Below are positions 43,171 to 53,524 of a DNA stretch of 64,000 nucleotides, piece after piece (within the stretch, counting starts at the first letter, position 1; the number at the start of each line of letters is the position of its first letter). Under the pieces are notes generated by a model. That model was given only the letters and a program-made list of their open reading frames with translations. It searched no databases and was not told the origin of the DNA. The stretch is from Turnera subulata (lineage: Eukaryota > Streptophyta > Magnoliopsida > Malpighiales > Passifloraceae), in NCBI GenBank assembly GCA_028386065.3, contig JAKUCV010005492.1:158331-222330 (forward strand), in the 5' to 3' direction. The position numbers and the translations under genes were made by a program.

Positions 43171-45539
43171 AGAACAAGCATGTGATGTGTAGGAATTATA
43201 TGTTGGTGAAAATATTAAGTTCTTAGTTGCCTTTCATGGTAAGCACTCATCATTGCTTCGATCAACAAATGGTAGGTTTTGCCAAAGCAAGGTGCCTTTG
43301 TTTATCTTAGCAAGGTGCGACGCGATAATTGTAATATCAGAACTGCTTATTGTGGTGTTAAACTTAACTAGGTCATCTTAATAGGATTAAGGACTTAGAG
43401 GCAAGGAGTTGAGCTAAGTCTATGAGATAGACTGGAACAAAGTGTTGTTCACTCAACTATCCAAGAGTTACATGAGATGTAATTGACAAGAGTTGTCTAC
43501 CTAAATAACTATTGATATATGCGATCAGCCAAAGCTGACATATGTTGTAGTGAAATATGGATCTTGACCTACTTATATAATTGTCTTGATTTATGTAGTA
43601 GGAGCACATTTAATAGAATTCCTTGTTAATTGTATTTGTATGCATGACTCTTATTTGTGTGAGTTGATCATTGTTGTAGAGTTTCCATGGCACAAAACAC
43701 TAGCACATTGTCACTGCGATCGGTCCTTGAGAAGGAAAAGTTAAACGGGAATAACTTTCTGAAATGGTATCGTAACTTGAGGATTGTCCTCAAACAAGAA
43801 AAGAAATTGTATGTCCTCGAAGGGCCCGTTCCGAGTGAACCGGCGCCTAGTGCACCAAGGGCAGAAAGGGATGCTTACAAGAAGCATCTAGATTATGCAT
43901 TGGATATAGGATGCCTCATGCTTGTTAACATGGAATCTGAGCTTCAGAAGCAACACGAGAACATGAGGGCGTTCGATATGATCGAACACCTGAAAATGCT
44001 CTTTGAAGAGCAGACGAGGCATGAGAGGTATGAGACCTCTAAAGCATTATTCCAATGCAGGATGGCCGAGTCATCACCCGTAAGGCCGCATGTGCTCAAA
44101 ATGATCGGATACATTGAGTGCCTTGAGGGTCTAGGATTTCCTTTGCAGAAGGAAATGGCTGTTGACCTAGTCCTGCAATCGTTGCCGGATAGCTACGGTC
44201 AATTTGTCATGAACTTCAATATGAACCATCTTGACAAGTCCTTGTCCGAGTTGCTCACATTGTTGGGAACAGCTGAGCAACAAATGAAGGCAAGTAAATC
44301 CAATAGCATATTGATGCTTGGAGGTGGCAAAGGAAAGGGTAAAGCTAAGATGAAGAAATCCACCAAAAAGTTTGGTGCATCTTCTTCACAAATGCTGAAA
44401 CCTAAATGTGGTATTGCAAAGGAAGGCGAATGCTTCCATTGCAAGAAGTCTGGCCATTGGAGACGGAACTGCCCGGTTTATCTTCAAGAGTTGAAGAAGA
44501 AGAAGGGAAGTGAGACTTCCACTTCAGGTATGTTTGTTATAGAAGCGAATATCTCTATCTCTGCATCATGGGTATTAGATACCGGATGTGGTTCTCACAT
44601 TTGTGTAAATGTGCAGGAACTAAGAAAGAGTAGGAGATTGGCTAAGAGTGAGATAGACCTACGTGTGGGAAATGGAGCAAAAGTTGCTGCATTAGCTGTA
44701 GGAACTTACTATCTATCCTTACCGAGTGGTTTAGTTTTGGAACTAGACGATTGCTATTATGTACCAACCATTAGCAGGAATCTGATTTCTGTATCTTGTC
44801 TTGACAAGAAAGGATTTTCATTTGTAATAAAGGACAATTGTTGTTCCATTTATTTCAATGATGTATATTATGGTGGTGCATATTTGAGCAATGATTTGTA
44901 TGTTCTAAACCTAGAAACCGCAATCTATAACGTTAACACGAAGAAGGTTAGAACGATTGATTCCAATGAAACGTACCTTTGGCATTGTCGTTTAGGCCAT
45001 ATAAACGAGACTCGTATATCTAAACTCCATAAAGATGGACATTTAGACTCATTTGATTATGAATCATTTGAGACGTGTGAGTCGTGTTTGTTAGGCAAAA
45101 TGACGAAGGCTTCTTTTACCGGTAAGGGTGGGAGAGCATCGGACTTATTAGGTCTTATACATAGTGATGTATGCGGACCTATGTCCACACAGGCTAGAGG
45201 TGGTTTTTCATACTTCATTACATTTACTGACGATTTCAGTCGATATGGCTATGTGTATCTAATGAGACACAAGTCAGAATCCTTTGAAAAGTTCAAAGAA
45301 TTCAAGAATGAAGTACAGAATCAACTCGGTAAAAGTATTAAGATGCTTCGATCAGATCGAGGAGGTGAATACAAAGACCGAGAATTCCTTGATCATCTAA
45401 AGGAGTGTGGTATAGTATCATAGCTCACTCCGCCGGGTACTCCTCAATGGAATGGTGTATCCGAAAGGAGGAATAGAACCTTGTTGGACATGGTTCGTTC
45501 GATGATGAGTCAAGCTGACCTTCCTCCTTCGTTAGTGTA
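43171..45539 (+). repeat. Tandem unit 2 of Copia-B (2369 bp)
   Basis: Starts 'agaacaagcatgtg' in the leader and ends in integrase followed by GTTAGTGTA, which equals bases 2-10 of the LTR. Units 1 and 3 have the same boundaries. Confidence 0.85.
43687..45423 (+). pseudogene. gag-pol: Gag-protease-partial integrase ORF in unit 2 (578 codons)
   Basis: Intact start MAQNTSTLSLRSVLEKEKLN. Copia Gag core spans residues 1-215, a Lys/Gly-rich segment follows, then the CCHC knuckle at about 249-262 and protease WVLDTGCGSH at about 295-304. The integrase zinc finger (LWHCRLGHIN, CESCLLGK) and core Asp residues follow. The frame stops at TAG 45421-45423, where unit 1 has CAG, just before the Glu of the D,D,E core. 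RT and RNase H are absent, so this would be at best a Gag source. Confidence 0.85.
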
Positions 45540-46267
45540 AGAACAAGCATGTGATGTGTAGGAATTATATGTTGATGAAAATATTAAGTTCTTAGTTGCC
45601 TTCCATGGTAAGCACTCATCATTGCTTCGATCAACAAATGGTAGGTTTTGCCAAAGCAAGGTGCCTTTGTTTATCTTAGCAAGGTGCGACGCGATAATTG
45701 TAATATCAGAACTGCTTATTGTGGTGTTGAACTTAACAAGTGTTGTTCACTCAACTATCCAAGAGTTACATGAGATGTAATTGACAAGAGTTGTCTACCT
45801 AAATAACTATTGATATATGCGATCAGCCAAAGCTGACATATGTTGTAGTGAAATATGGATCTTGGCCTACTTATATAATTGTCTTGATTTATGTAGTAGG
45901 AGCACATTTAATAGAATTCCTTGTTAAATGTATTTGTGTGCATGACTCTTATTTGTGTGAGTTGATCATTGTTGTAGAGTTTCCATGGCACAAAACACTA
46001 GCACATTGTCACTGCGATCGGTCCTTGAGAAGGAGAAGTTAAACGGGAATAACTTCCTGAAATGGTATCGTAACTTGAGGATTGTCCTCAAACAAGAAAA
46101 GAAATTGTATGTCCTCGAAGGGCCCGTTCCGAGTGAACCGGAGCCTAGTGCACCAAGGGCAGAAAGGGATGCTTACAAGAAGCATCTAGATGATGCATTG
46201 GATATAGGATGCCTCATGCTTGTTAACATGGAATCTGAGCTTCAGAAGCAACACGAGAACATGGGGG
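45540..46267 (+). pseudogene. Tandem unit 3: leader and Gag N-terminus
   Basis: Leader with a deletion of about 60 bp near 45733, then Gag from ATG 45985 through about 94 residues ('LQKQHENMGA'), where it joins Tekay LTR sequence. The frame continues by chance to 46437. Confidence 0.8.
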
Positions 46268-46308
46268 CGTGTTTACTATGCATAGTAAATACGGGTCGGG
46301 GCGTTTCA
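46268..46308 (+). repeat. Last 41 bp of the Tekay-like 3' LTR
   Basis: Matches 32888-32925 ('ttactatgc..ggtaaatacg', 'ggtcggggc.tttca') and is followed by the target duplication catca. The junction shares 'cgt' with the Copia side. Confidence 0.85.
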
Positions 46309-46313
46309 CATCA

Positions 46314-46954
46314 CTTGTTATTGGGGCCTATAAATAGAATTACTACCCTCTTTTACAAGTTAGAGCAAGAGATTACAAGTGTGAGAAACTTTCTTGTTGA
46401 GCTTGGTTTGTGCACACAATCTTTGAGAGATCATTGAGCCTAGATTATTGAATACTTATCTTTTGAGGGGATTTAATTCTTGCTTTCATCATTGTGCTTA
46501 AAAATTTTGTGATACTTTTGAGCTTACCTTGTAAAGAAAGAGTGAGCCACTTTTTGTGTGATTGAAAAATCCTTCCTTAAGTGAGACTGGGTAGATTTTT
46601 ACTTAAGGAGAATAGGTTTGAAGCTTGAGCTTTTGAAAAAGCTTTGGTAATAGGTTAGAGAGTGAGCCTTGAAAAACTCTTGTATAGGTTTAGGTTGAGC
46701 CTTAGTAAAAGCCTAGGTTTGAGAATGAGCCTTGGGAAAACTCTTGTAAATGTTTGAGCTTGATCCTTTGAAAAAGCTTGGTTGTAAAAGGTTGGGTTTC
46801 ACCTTGGAAGAAACCATATAGTGGATTTAGTAAATCACAAGGGGGAGCCGTGAGTAGTGGATGTACCCATAGGATTTAGGAGGAACAACTCTAAATTAGT
46901 ATGTTTGTGATTGTGTGTGTTTATATTATTATTTGTGATTTAGGAGGAGCCTTT
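46314..46954 (+). repeat. Old LTR-like sequence with TATA box and AGCTT-type short repeats
   Basis: A TATA box 'cctataaatagaa' (about 46328-46340) is followed by a Ser/Leu-poor U5-like region. In it 'gagcctt..aaaa.ctc' and 'gagctttgaaaaagctt' variants recur five times (46620-46790), and then 'ggatgtacccatagg', typical of Copia LTR ends. No gene seen. Confidence 0.45.
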
Positions 46955-47486
46955 TGGGCCTACAAATTAATTATTATTTATATTATTATTAAATAAGTTT
47001 TTAAAATTATATTTTCTAATCTATGTTATATTTTTATTTTTCAGTTTCTTTATAATAATTTTTCATTATTTATTTTACTGATTTGTGTTTTAAAAATTAC
47101 TCTCTTATGTTTTTTATTTTTTTGCAATTATTAATTAATTGTTTTAACTTTTTATTCTGTTGTTCAATATGTTTTTTTGTTTTAGGGGTCAATAATGCAT
47201 GTTTAAGTTTAAAAAAATTTTATTATTTATATTATTATGAAATATTTTATTTAATTTATTTTTTTATTTATATTTTAATTTTTTTTAATAATTTTTTATT
47301 TATTTTCCTAATCTATATGAAAAAATATGAAAATGGTTAAAAAATATATAATTTGGAAACAAATTATGTGCAATTTTTTTTTATATAACATAACAAATGC
47401 CTAGAAATAATAGTTAAAATATTTATTTATTTTTTAAAAAATTAGTTAATAAACAAGTCCCGTGGAGTCTACGGGAAGTAAGCTAG
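46955..47486 (+). mobile_element. 3' end of a Helitron-type element
   Basis: AT-rich repeat units like those at 28600-29440 end in a 6-bp stem hairpin TCCCGT/ACGGGA (47458-47463, 47471-47476) six bases before CTAG (47483-47486) and a T. That is the classic Helitron terminus (hairpin plus CTRR). The 5' end and any Rep/helicase gene were not found, so it is non-autonomous or only partly present. Confidence 0.65.
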
Positions 47487-47769
47487 TTACCATTAAAGGT
47501 GTATTACTTCTATAAAGGTTGAAATATTATCTATCAAGCTTATATTATTCTATTAGTGAATTTCATCCCCTATTTTATAATGCCCAACAAATTGTTGAGT
47601 TAAACTATAAATCTTCATTTGTGCAGCTGCAAATCCTTCCGTCCAAATAACAGAAAGTATATCTTCTTAGCCGACTACCCTTAACATTTCTCTAATTAAG
47701 TTATCTTTTTGTCAAATCATTTTTGGACATTGTCTTTAAAGTTGACATAAATGACTCAATATTGATGAC
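47487..47769. other. Short flank between Helitron end and Tat element
   Basis: No feature recognised. The last five bases, atgac, are the expected left target duplication of the Tat element. Its right copy is outside the window. Confidence 0.5.
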
Positions 47770-48389
47770 TGTGAACACCCAAATTTGACCCACGAAAATT
47801 TTACTAAATAAGACTTTATACATGTATAGACTTAGGATCAATGAGATGATTTGGTCCAAAGTTCAAGCATGATATGAATTTTAATTTAGTAGAATCAATG
47901 TATTTTGATGACATAAACCTTTATGCACGTAAATCCTAGGATTAATGAGATGATTTGGCCTTAGGATAAAACATATGATAAGGTTTATTTGCATTAAGAT
48001 ATATTTGGGCCTTTTTTATTTGTTTTTACCCCCATAATAATGAAATGATTTATTCTTGGGTTAGGAATGAGTTTAAGGGTCCAAATTAATTATTCTCCAG
48101 AGTTTGTCCAGCCCATTAACACATTTCATGCAGATCAATTTTAGCTCTGATTTTCGTGGAAAATCATAGTTAATTATCATTTAATTAGATTATGTGTTCT
48201 TAGTATGATTTTGGGTGTTAATGGGTAATCTTTTGATTATGGAATGCTTTGAGGGAGTGATGACCAAGTAATTGAGTGATTCTGGGTAGATTAGGGGGTT
48301 GATTATGCGGTAGGGTCGAAACAGGCCTGAATTAGGGGGATTGGGGGCTCGAAAAGGAAAGAACGGGTAAAACGCTGGGCGACCGGCGG

Positions 48390-48490
48390 CCATCTCGCGA
48401 AGACCGCCGACTGCCGGCAGGCATCCATACAAGACCACCGGCAGTGGCAGTGATGCAGTGGATGACCGCCGGCAATGGCGGTCATCGCCC
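48390..48490 (+). promoter_or_regulatory. GC-rich ATGACCGCC/GGCGGTCAT dyads in the Tat LTR
   Basis: 'gaccgccgactgccgg', 'gaccaccggcagtgg' and 'gatgaccgccggcaatggcg' occur in succession about 120-220 bp upstream of the TATA box. They are conserved at 58550-58655. Confidence 0.7.
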
Positions 48491-48609
48491 TCCAGAATCC
48501 CCGATTTTTCCGATTTTTTTCTATTTTGATCCTACGCGGTTTTGGACCAGATTTTCGGGCATAATCTCCACCATTAAGCAGGTCCACGCCTCTAGGCTTC
48601 CTAGAACAC

Positions 48610-48617
48610 TATAAATA
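48610..48617 (+). promoter_or_regulatory. TATA box of the Tat 5' LTR
   Basis: TATAAATAGGACCCCTCA is conserved at 58779 and in the solo LTR at 1351. Confidence 0.8.
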
Positions 48618-49351
48618 GGACCCCTCACACACATTTCAGGGGACACACAACATTCCTCACATACACACCCATAAGCTCTTCTTGCTTGGAGAAACTCTAC
48701 TTCTCCAAGTTCAGAAATATTTTCTAAGGCAGAAACTCTGGAGGATTTTCGTGGGGGGCATCAAGCAGTAGTCTAGCAAGGAAGAGTCAAGAATAGGATC
48801 AATCGTAGAGCTAAGGAGTGGCAAGAAAGTGGGTGTAGAACTTGACCCGTTGCAAGGAGCTAGAGGAGAGCTACATAAGGTAATCCTAAATCCTTTTGAT
48901 TGATTCTTGGTGATTGATTGCTGATGCTTTTGCTTATGTAAGTGGCCACTGTGTGCCATGTTTAGAACTACGTGGCTTTGACCCCGATCATTCGGGTACG
49001 TAGGTAGTCTCGGTTTCACAACGGGATGCATGCCAAGTCTTTCCCTCCCCCCTTTCTTTATTTTCTACACTCTTGCACACTTGCACAAGGCACATTTTTC
49101 TCTTTAATTGCACAAGGTTTCGACCCAACACGGATGGGTGCCTAACACCTTCCCATCCGTGACGAACCCCCGATCCCATGTCTTTGGTTCGCCATGACCT
49201 GTTGCCTAAGGAGTCATTCAACGGTTCTTCCTAAGTTTTGTCCCTAATAAAACTTAGGTGGCGACTCCAATGACATGGGATAGACCTGAGGAAGAAGGTG
49301 ATAAGGAATAGGTGAGAAGGCTCAAGTGATTTTGGGTCGGGTTCTCACAGT

Positions 49352-49368
49352 TGGCGACTCAACTGGGG
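49352..49368 (+). other. Primer binding site of the Tat element
   Basis: 'tggcgactcaactgggg' two bases after the LTR end matches the form used by Tat/Ogre-type elements. The primer tRNA was not determined. Confidence 0.7.
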
Positions 49369-49369
49369 A

Positions 49370-49953
49370 AGTAGTGGGTTTGAGAAATCTTGTGCAATCA
49401 TAGAGATTTGTGTGTCTTTTTGTTTGTCATCATAAGTGCCCTGCATTCATGATGATGTATGTGAAGCCTTTACCGTAAGAGGGCGAGGGAAGCCAAGTCC
49501 ACCACATACTTTCTTTAAGTGATGGTGGCTTGCATGAACCCGTTTCTCGATGCTTAGCAATGATGGGGATTAATTGGCCTCGGACCTCATGCGATATCCA
49601 TTATCACATGTGAGTAGGTCAACCTATTCCCTAGCGGCAGTCTTTTGGCCCCCAACCAGCTGCATACCCTGAGCATCTCATACATTATGAATCAATGAGC
49701 ATCTCATGCATTATGAATCAATAAGTGGTACGTGCATTTGGGTGTATATTGTTGTGAATTCAAGTAATTGCAAATAGAGAGCCTCCATCATATCATTTAC
49801 CCCGGAAGAGAGAAGGAGTGACCCCTTGGGTACCTAGAATTCTCACCCTTACCCCTCTCCCCCCCTCCCCCCCTAATGTCAGAGCAAGATGAGTGAAGAT
49901 AGCACTGCCAAGACGAATGTGACCTTGGAATCCCTGCTGTGAGGGATGCATAG
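49370..49953 (+). other. Tat leader, no gene
   Basis: Untranslated. It includes a C-rich run near 49850-49875, a duplicated 'tgagcatctcatgcattatgaatcaat' (about 49670-49720), and no domain-bearing frame. Confidence 0.55.
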
Positions 49954-52218
49954 ATGATTCTCAAACAAGGAATTGTGTCCCCTAGGAGTAATGGGGGACA
50001 AGCCTCGAAACATGATGATGATGATGAAGCGACAAGGGGCGTTGGTTCGATGGCACAAGGACTCAAAGGAGGGGAGGAGAGACTTAAAAGAGTGGAAGAA
50101 CTATTGAAGACCATGAAGAAGAAGGAAGATGATTGGAACCTGGATCGCTTGTCCTTGTTCCCTGGAGCCCGGTTACCCGATAAGTTCAAGATGCCCGACA
50201 TCGAGAAGTTCAATGGAACAGGATGCCCCACAACCCACTTAAAGATTTATGTGAGGATGTTGCAGCCTATGGGGATAGGACCAGAATTGATGGTTCAATT
50301 ATTTCAAAGAACTTTATCGGGGGCAGCCTTGAAATGGTTCATGACTTTAGATGAGAGCAAGGTGAACAAATGGGAGGATATTTGTAAGGAATTCCTGAAT
50401 CAATATGGCTATAACATTGAGGTGGATGTCACAAGAAGGGACTTAGAAACGACCAAGCAAGGCACTCAAGAGAGTTTTTCAACCTTCATTTCAAGGTGGC
50501 GCAACAAGGCCTCCCAAATGGTGAGCAGACCGGCCGAAGAGGATCAAATACAAATGGTTATCAGGAATCTGCAGCTGGCTTACTATGATCGCATGGTTGG
50601 CAATTACTACGCCAACTTCAAGGCCGTTGTCGGGGCTGGGGCGCAACTAGAGGACGCCATCAATTCGGGAAAGATCAAGGTTCCAGCAAATACCTCAGCA
50701 TTTAGAAAGAATCCAAGTGCGGCTCTGGGGGAGAAGGCCGCCGGAGTAAATCACATGGCAGCTCAGATTGAACCCAAATTGAGAGAATTCATCCCTTTGC
50801 CCATCCCTTTAGGGAAGATATTCAAGAAGTGTATGGAGGAAGGACTGCTACAACCCCTAGAGCCTAAGCCTGGCTCATTTTTTGGAAGAGATCCAAGTAG
50901 ATATTGCGAGTTCCACCAAATGATAGGCCACACCACAGACGAGTGCATTCGGCTTCGTCACGAGATTCGAGACTTGGTGGAACAGAGGAGGATCATACTA
51001 CCTGACCAGAATGAAGCCAAAGGAGTTAATCTTACGGAAGAGTTAGGTGGGGAAGACTGTTTCATGTTCAGTAGTGACCAAGGAAAAGAGAAAGGGAGAT
51101 TCGCGAGAATTATCACCCAAGACGCCTCGCAGACAGGTAGGAACTGGGAGTGGTACAAAACAAGCATTGTCTTCAAAATAGACGAAGAAGAAGCCAACAT
51201 GAACCCTTACATAACCTCGGAATCCGAGCATGAATCAGATATAGATAGTGAGTCCGAAGATGTAACTGAGGAATCAGACGATGATCACCTTGATTTTAGT
51301 TTTTCCCATTCCAAAACCTTGGAAAATGATGATGTATCCATATCCCAAATTAATGAAACGAGGCACTCTTTTGCTTACTTGGATGTTTTCTGTGATAATA
51401 TTTATCGCATGCGTAATATGTGTGAATGTAATGAGATGAATGAACTCCCGGATTCTGTCAAAATCAACCTGGGTACTGAGATTGACCCAAAGATCACAAG
51501 GATTGGTACGGCTCTTAACGGTACAATTCAAGAAGACTTAGCAGCTTTAATCAAGAAGTATGTGGACGTGTTTGCATGGTCCTATAAAGATATGCCGGGT
51601 ATTGACCCGGCCATTGCTCAGCATTGGATTCCTCTTTTTCCTAACACCAAACCCATAAAACAGAAAGCTCGCCGTCTCCAACCTCAGTGGACCTTGAAGG
51701 TGAAGGAAGAAGTTGAGAAGCAGAATCGGGCCGGGTTTCTAGAAGTGATTGAGTACCTTGAATGGTTAGCCAACATAGTGTCGGTTCCAAAAAAGGACGA
51801 AAAAATAAGAATGTGTGTAGATTACCGAGATTTGAATAAAGCCTATCCCAAAGATGAGTTCCCACTGCCGTACATTGATCTGCTGGTGGATGCAACGGCC
51901 GGACACGAATTACTATCCTTCATGGATGGGTTCTTCGGGTACAACCAGGTAAAGATGGCTCCAGAAGATAAGCATAAAACATCCTTCCAAACAGAATGGG
52001 GCACATTCTGCTATAAAGTCATGCCTTTTGGATTAATCAACGCTGGAGCAACATACCAAAAGATGGCTACCACACTCTTACATGACATGATGCACAAAGA
52101 AGTGGAGGTCTATGTGGATGACATGATTGTGAAGTCGGAAACTCAGGAATCCCATGTGTCTAACCTAAGGAAGTTCTTCGAGAGATGTCGGGGGTTCGGC
52201 ATGAGAATCAACCATTAG
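49954..52218 (+). pseudogene. gag-pol: Gag-RT fusion frame of the Tat element, no protease seen
   Basis: 754-codon open frame. Residues about 60-240 are the gag core ('FKMPDIEKFNGTGCPTTHLK', 'SGAALKWFMTL', 'STFISRWRNKASQM'). A Tat-type zinc knuckle CEFHQMIGHTTDEC is at about 318-331. Residues 405-450 are acidic. RT starts near 495 ('LGTEIDPKITRIGTALN'), with 'FAWSYKDMPGIDP', 'RMCVDYRDLNKAYPKDEFPL' and catalytic YVDD at 720-723. A D-S/T-G protease motif, expected between knuckle and RT, is absent although the frame is unbroken. TAG at 52216-52218 ends it within RT. Confidence 0.85.
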
Positions 52219-52844
52219 AAGTGCGTTTTTGGTGTTCAAGCGGGGAAGTTATTGGGCTTCATGGTGAGCGAGCGGGGCATAGAAGTGGACCCCTCCAAGA
52301 TCAAAGCTATTCAAGAAATGCCAACTCCGAAAAGTGAGAAAGAAGTCCGAAGCTTTCTTGGGCGGATACAGTACGTCAGCCGTTTCATTGCCCAGCTTTC
52401 TAGTATTTGCGCGCCTATTCACCGCTTACCCAAAAAGGGGGTCCCAGTTAGATGGGATGATAAGTCTCAAGAGGCTTTCGAGCAAATCAAGAAATATTTG
52501 TCCAACCCTCCAGTGCTCCAACCTCCTTGGCCCGGGAAACCTTTGTTATTATACTTGACTGTCACGGAAGAAGCTTGGGTGCAATGCTAGCTCAGTATCT
52601 ACCGGACTCCCGCACTGAGACCGCCATCTACTATCTGAGCAAGAAGTTCATTGGATGTGAATTGAATTACAACATGGTAGAGAAGACTTGTGTGGCGCTC
52701 ACATGGGCCTGTCAAAAGCTTCGGCACTACTTCATCTCTTTTGAAGTCTTACTCATCTCTCGGATGGATCCCATCAGGTACTTAATGGAGAAACCATACC
52801 GAGCAGCCGCACAAGTAGATGGGTCGCAATTCTATCACAATTAG
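52219..52844 (+). pseudogene. pol: RT connection and RNase H of the Tat element
   Basis: 52252-52590 carries 'VRSFLGRIQYVSRFIAQLSS'. RNase H is then split by a frameshift near 52540-52590 and continues at 52527-52844 with 'AIYYLSKKFIGCELNYN' and 'EKTCVALTWACQKLRHYF'. A TAG follows at 52842-52844. Confidence 0.8.
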
Positions 52845-52960
52845 ACATTCGGTTTGTTTCACAAAAGGCCGTCAAGGGAGGCGTCATAGCTGATTTCTTA
52901 GCTTCTCAACCGGTAGGGAGTGATGAGAGGTTTGAACCACAATTCCCGGATGAAGAAATA

Positions 52961-53524
52961 ATGAACTTGGACATACCAACCTGGGAGATGCATTTCGATG
53001 CGGCAGCTAACACGAGTGGCTTTGGGACGGGAGTGGTTCTTATGTCTCCTGATAGGGTGACTTACCCAATCTCGTGTAAATTGGAATTCAAGGCAACCAA
53101 CAATGTGGCTGAATATGAAGCATGCATCATCGGCTTAGAGACGGCACTCAACCTAGGGATCAAGCAGATAAGAGTGTTCGGAGATTCGGCCCTGGTAATA
53201 TTCCAGGCAAAAGGAGAATGGAAGATCAAGGAAGAAAAACTGGCACCTTATCATGATCACCTACAGACCTTAGCTTCCAAATTTAAGGTGATTGATTTCC
53301 AGTATGAACCAAGGAGAGACATCCAATTTGCCAACGCATTAGCTACACTTTCCTCAATGATGGGAATGCCAAACAATGCCATCATTTTGCCTTTGACAGT
53401 CCAGAGGAGAGATAAACCATCCTTCCGCCGGAGTGAAGAGCCAAGTGAATTGTGGTTCCAAAGCTATCTGAACCAATTGAACCCCAACGAGCCCCCATCA
53501 TGGCTCTCACCACTGCAAAGATAG
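52961..53524 (+). pseudogene. Second, archaeal-type RNase H of the Tat element
   Basis: Typical aRH with 'WEMHFDAAANTSGFGTGVVL' (Asp), 'NNVAEYEACIIGLETALNLG' (Glu) and 'IRVFGDSALVIFQAKGEW' (Asp). The block normally ending FADALA reads FANALA, so the last catalytic Asp is Asn. This extra RNase H was acquired by the Tat/Athila group, probably from plants. The frame overlaps the integrase frame at 53452-53524. Confidence 0.85.

Larger units (their letters stand above)
38725..46267 (+). mobile_element. Copia-B element, first copy: LTR, leader array and tandem gag-integrase units, 3' half lost
   Basis: It begins in the Tekay 3' LTR with TGTTAGTGTA. Order is LTR, primer site, leader with palindrome array, then about 2.3 tandem copies of a leader-gag-protease-partial integrase unit (starts at 41207, 43171 and 45540). 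No RT, RNase H or 3' LTR remains. The right edge at 46268 joins Gag sequence to the last 41 bp of the Tekay LTR. Protein motifs are clearly Copia, but I do not assign a lineage. The same family recurs at 59137. Confidence 0.8.
30246..46308 (+). mobile_element. Tekay-like chromovirus (Ty3/Gypsy), 3' LTR interrupted
   Basis: The 5' LTR starts at 30246 after catca, and the final 41 bp of the 3' LTR end at 46308 before catca (46309-46313), a perfect 5-bp duplication across 16 kb. Internal order is primer site, gag, protease, RT, RNase H, integrase, chromodomain, polypurine tract, 3' LTR. The C-terminal chromodomain makes it a chromovirus, and the domain sequences are closest to Tekay/Del. A Copia element entered the 3' LTR at 38725, and a later deletion removed that Copia's 3' half plus about 1.6 kb of LTR. 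Many stops make the coding region dead. Confidence 0.85.
47770..49349 (+). repeat. 5' LTR of the Tat element
   Basis: 1580 bp, TGTGAACACC...GTTCTCACA. It contains GC-rich dyads (48390-48490), TATAAATA at 48610 and a 'gaactacgtggc' block at 48963. Confidence 0.9.

Noticed and set aside
48303..48587. Minus-strand ORFs in the Tat LTR (repeated at 58448-58815)
   Set aside because: They occur at the same LTR position in both LTRs, overlap each other in several frames and cover the GC-rich dyads and promoter.
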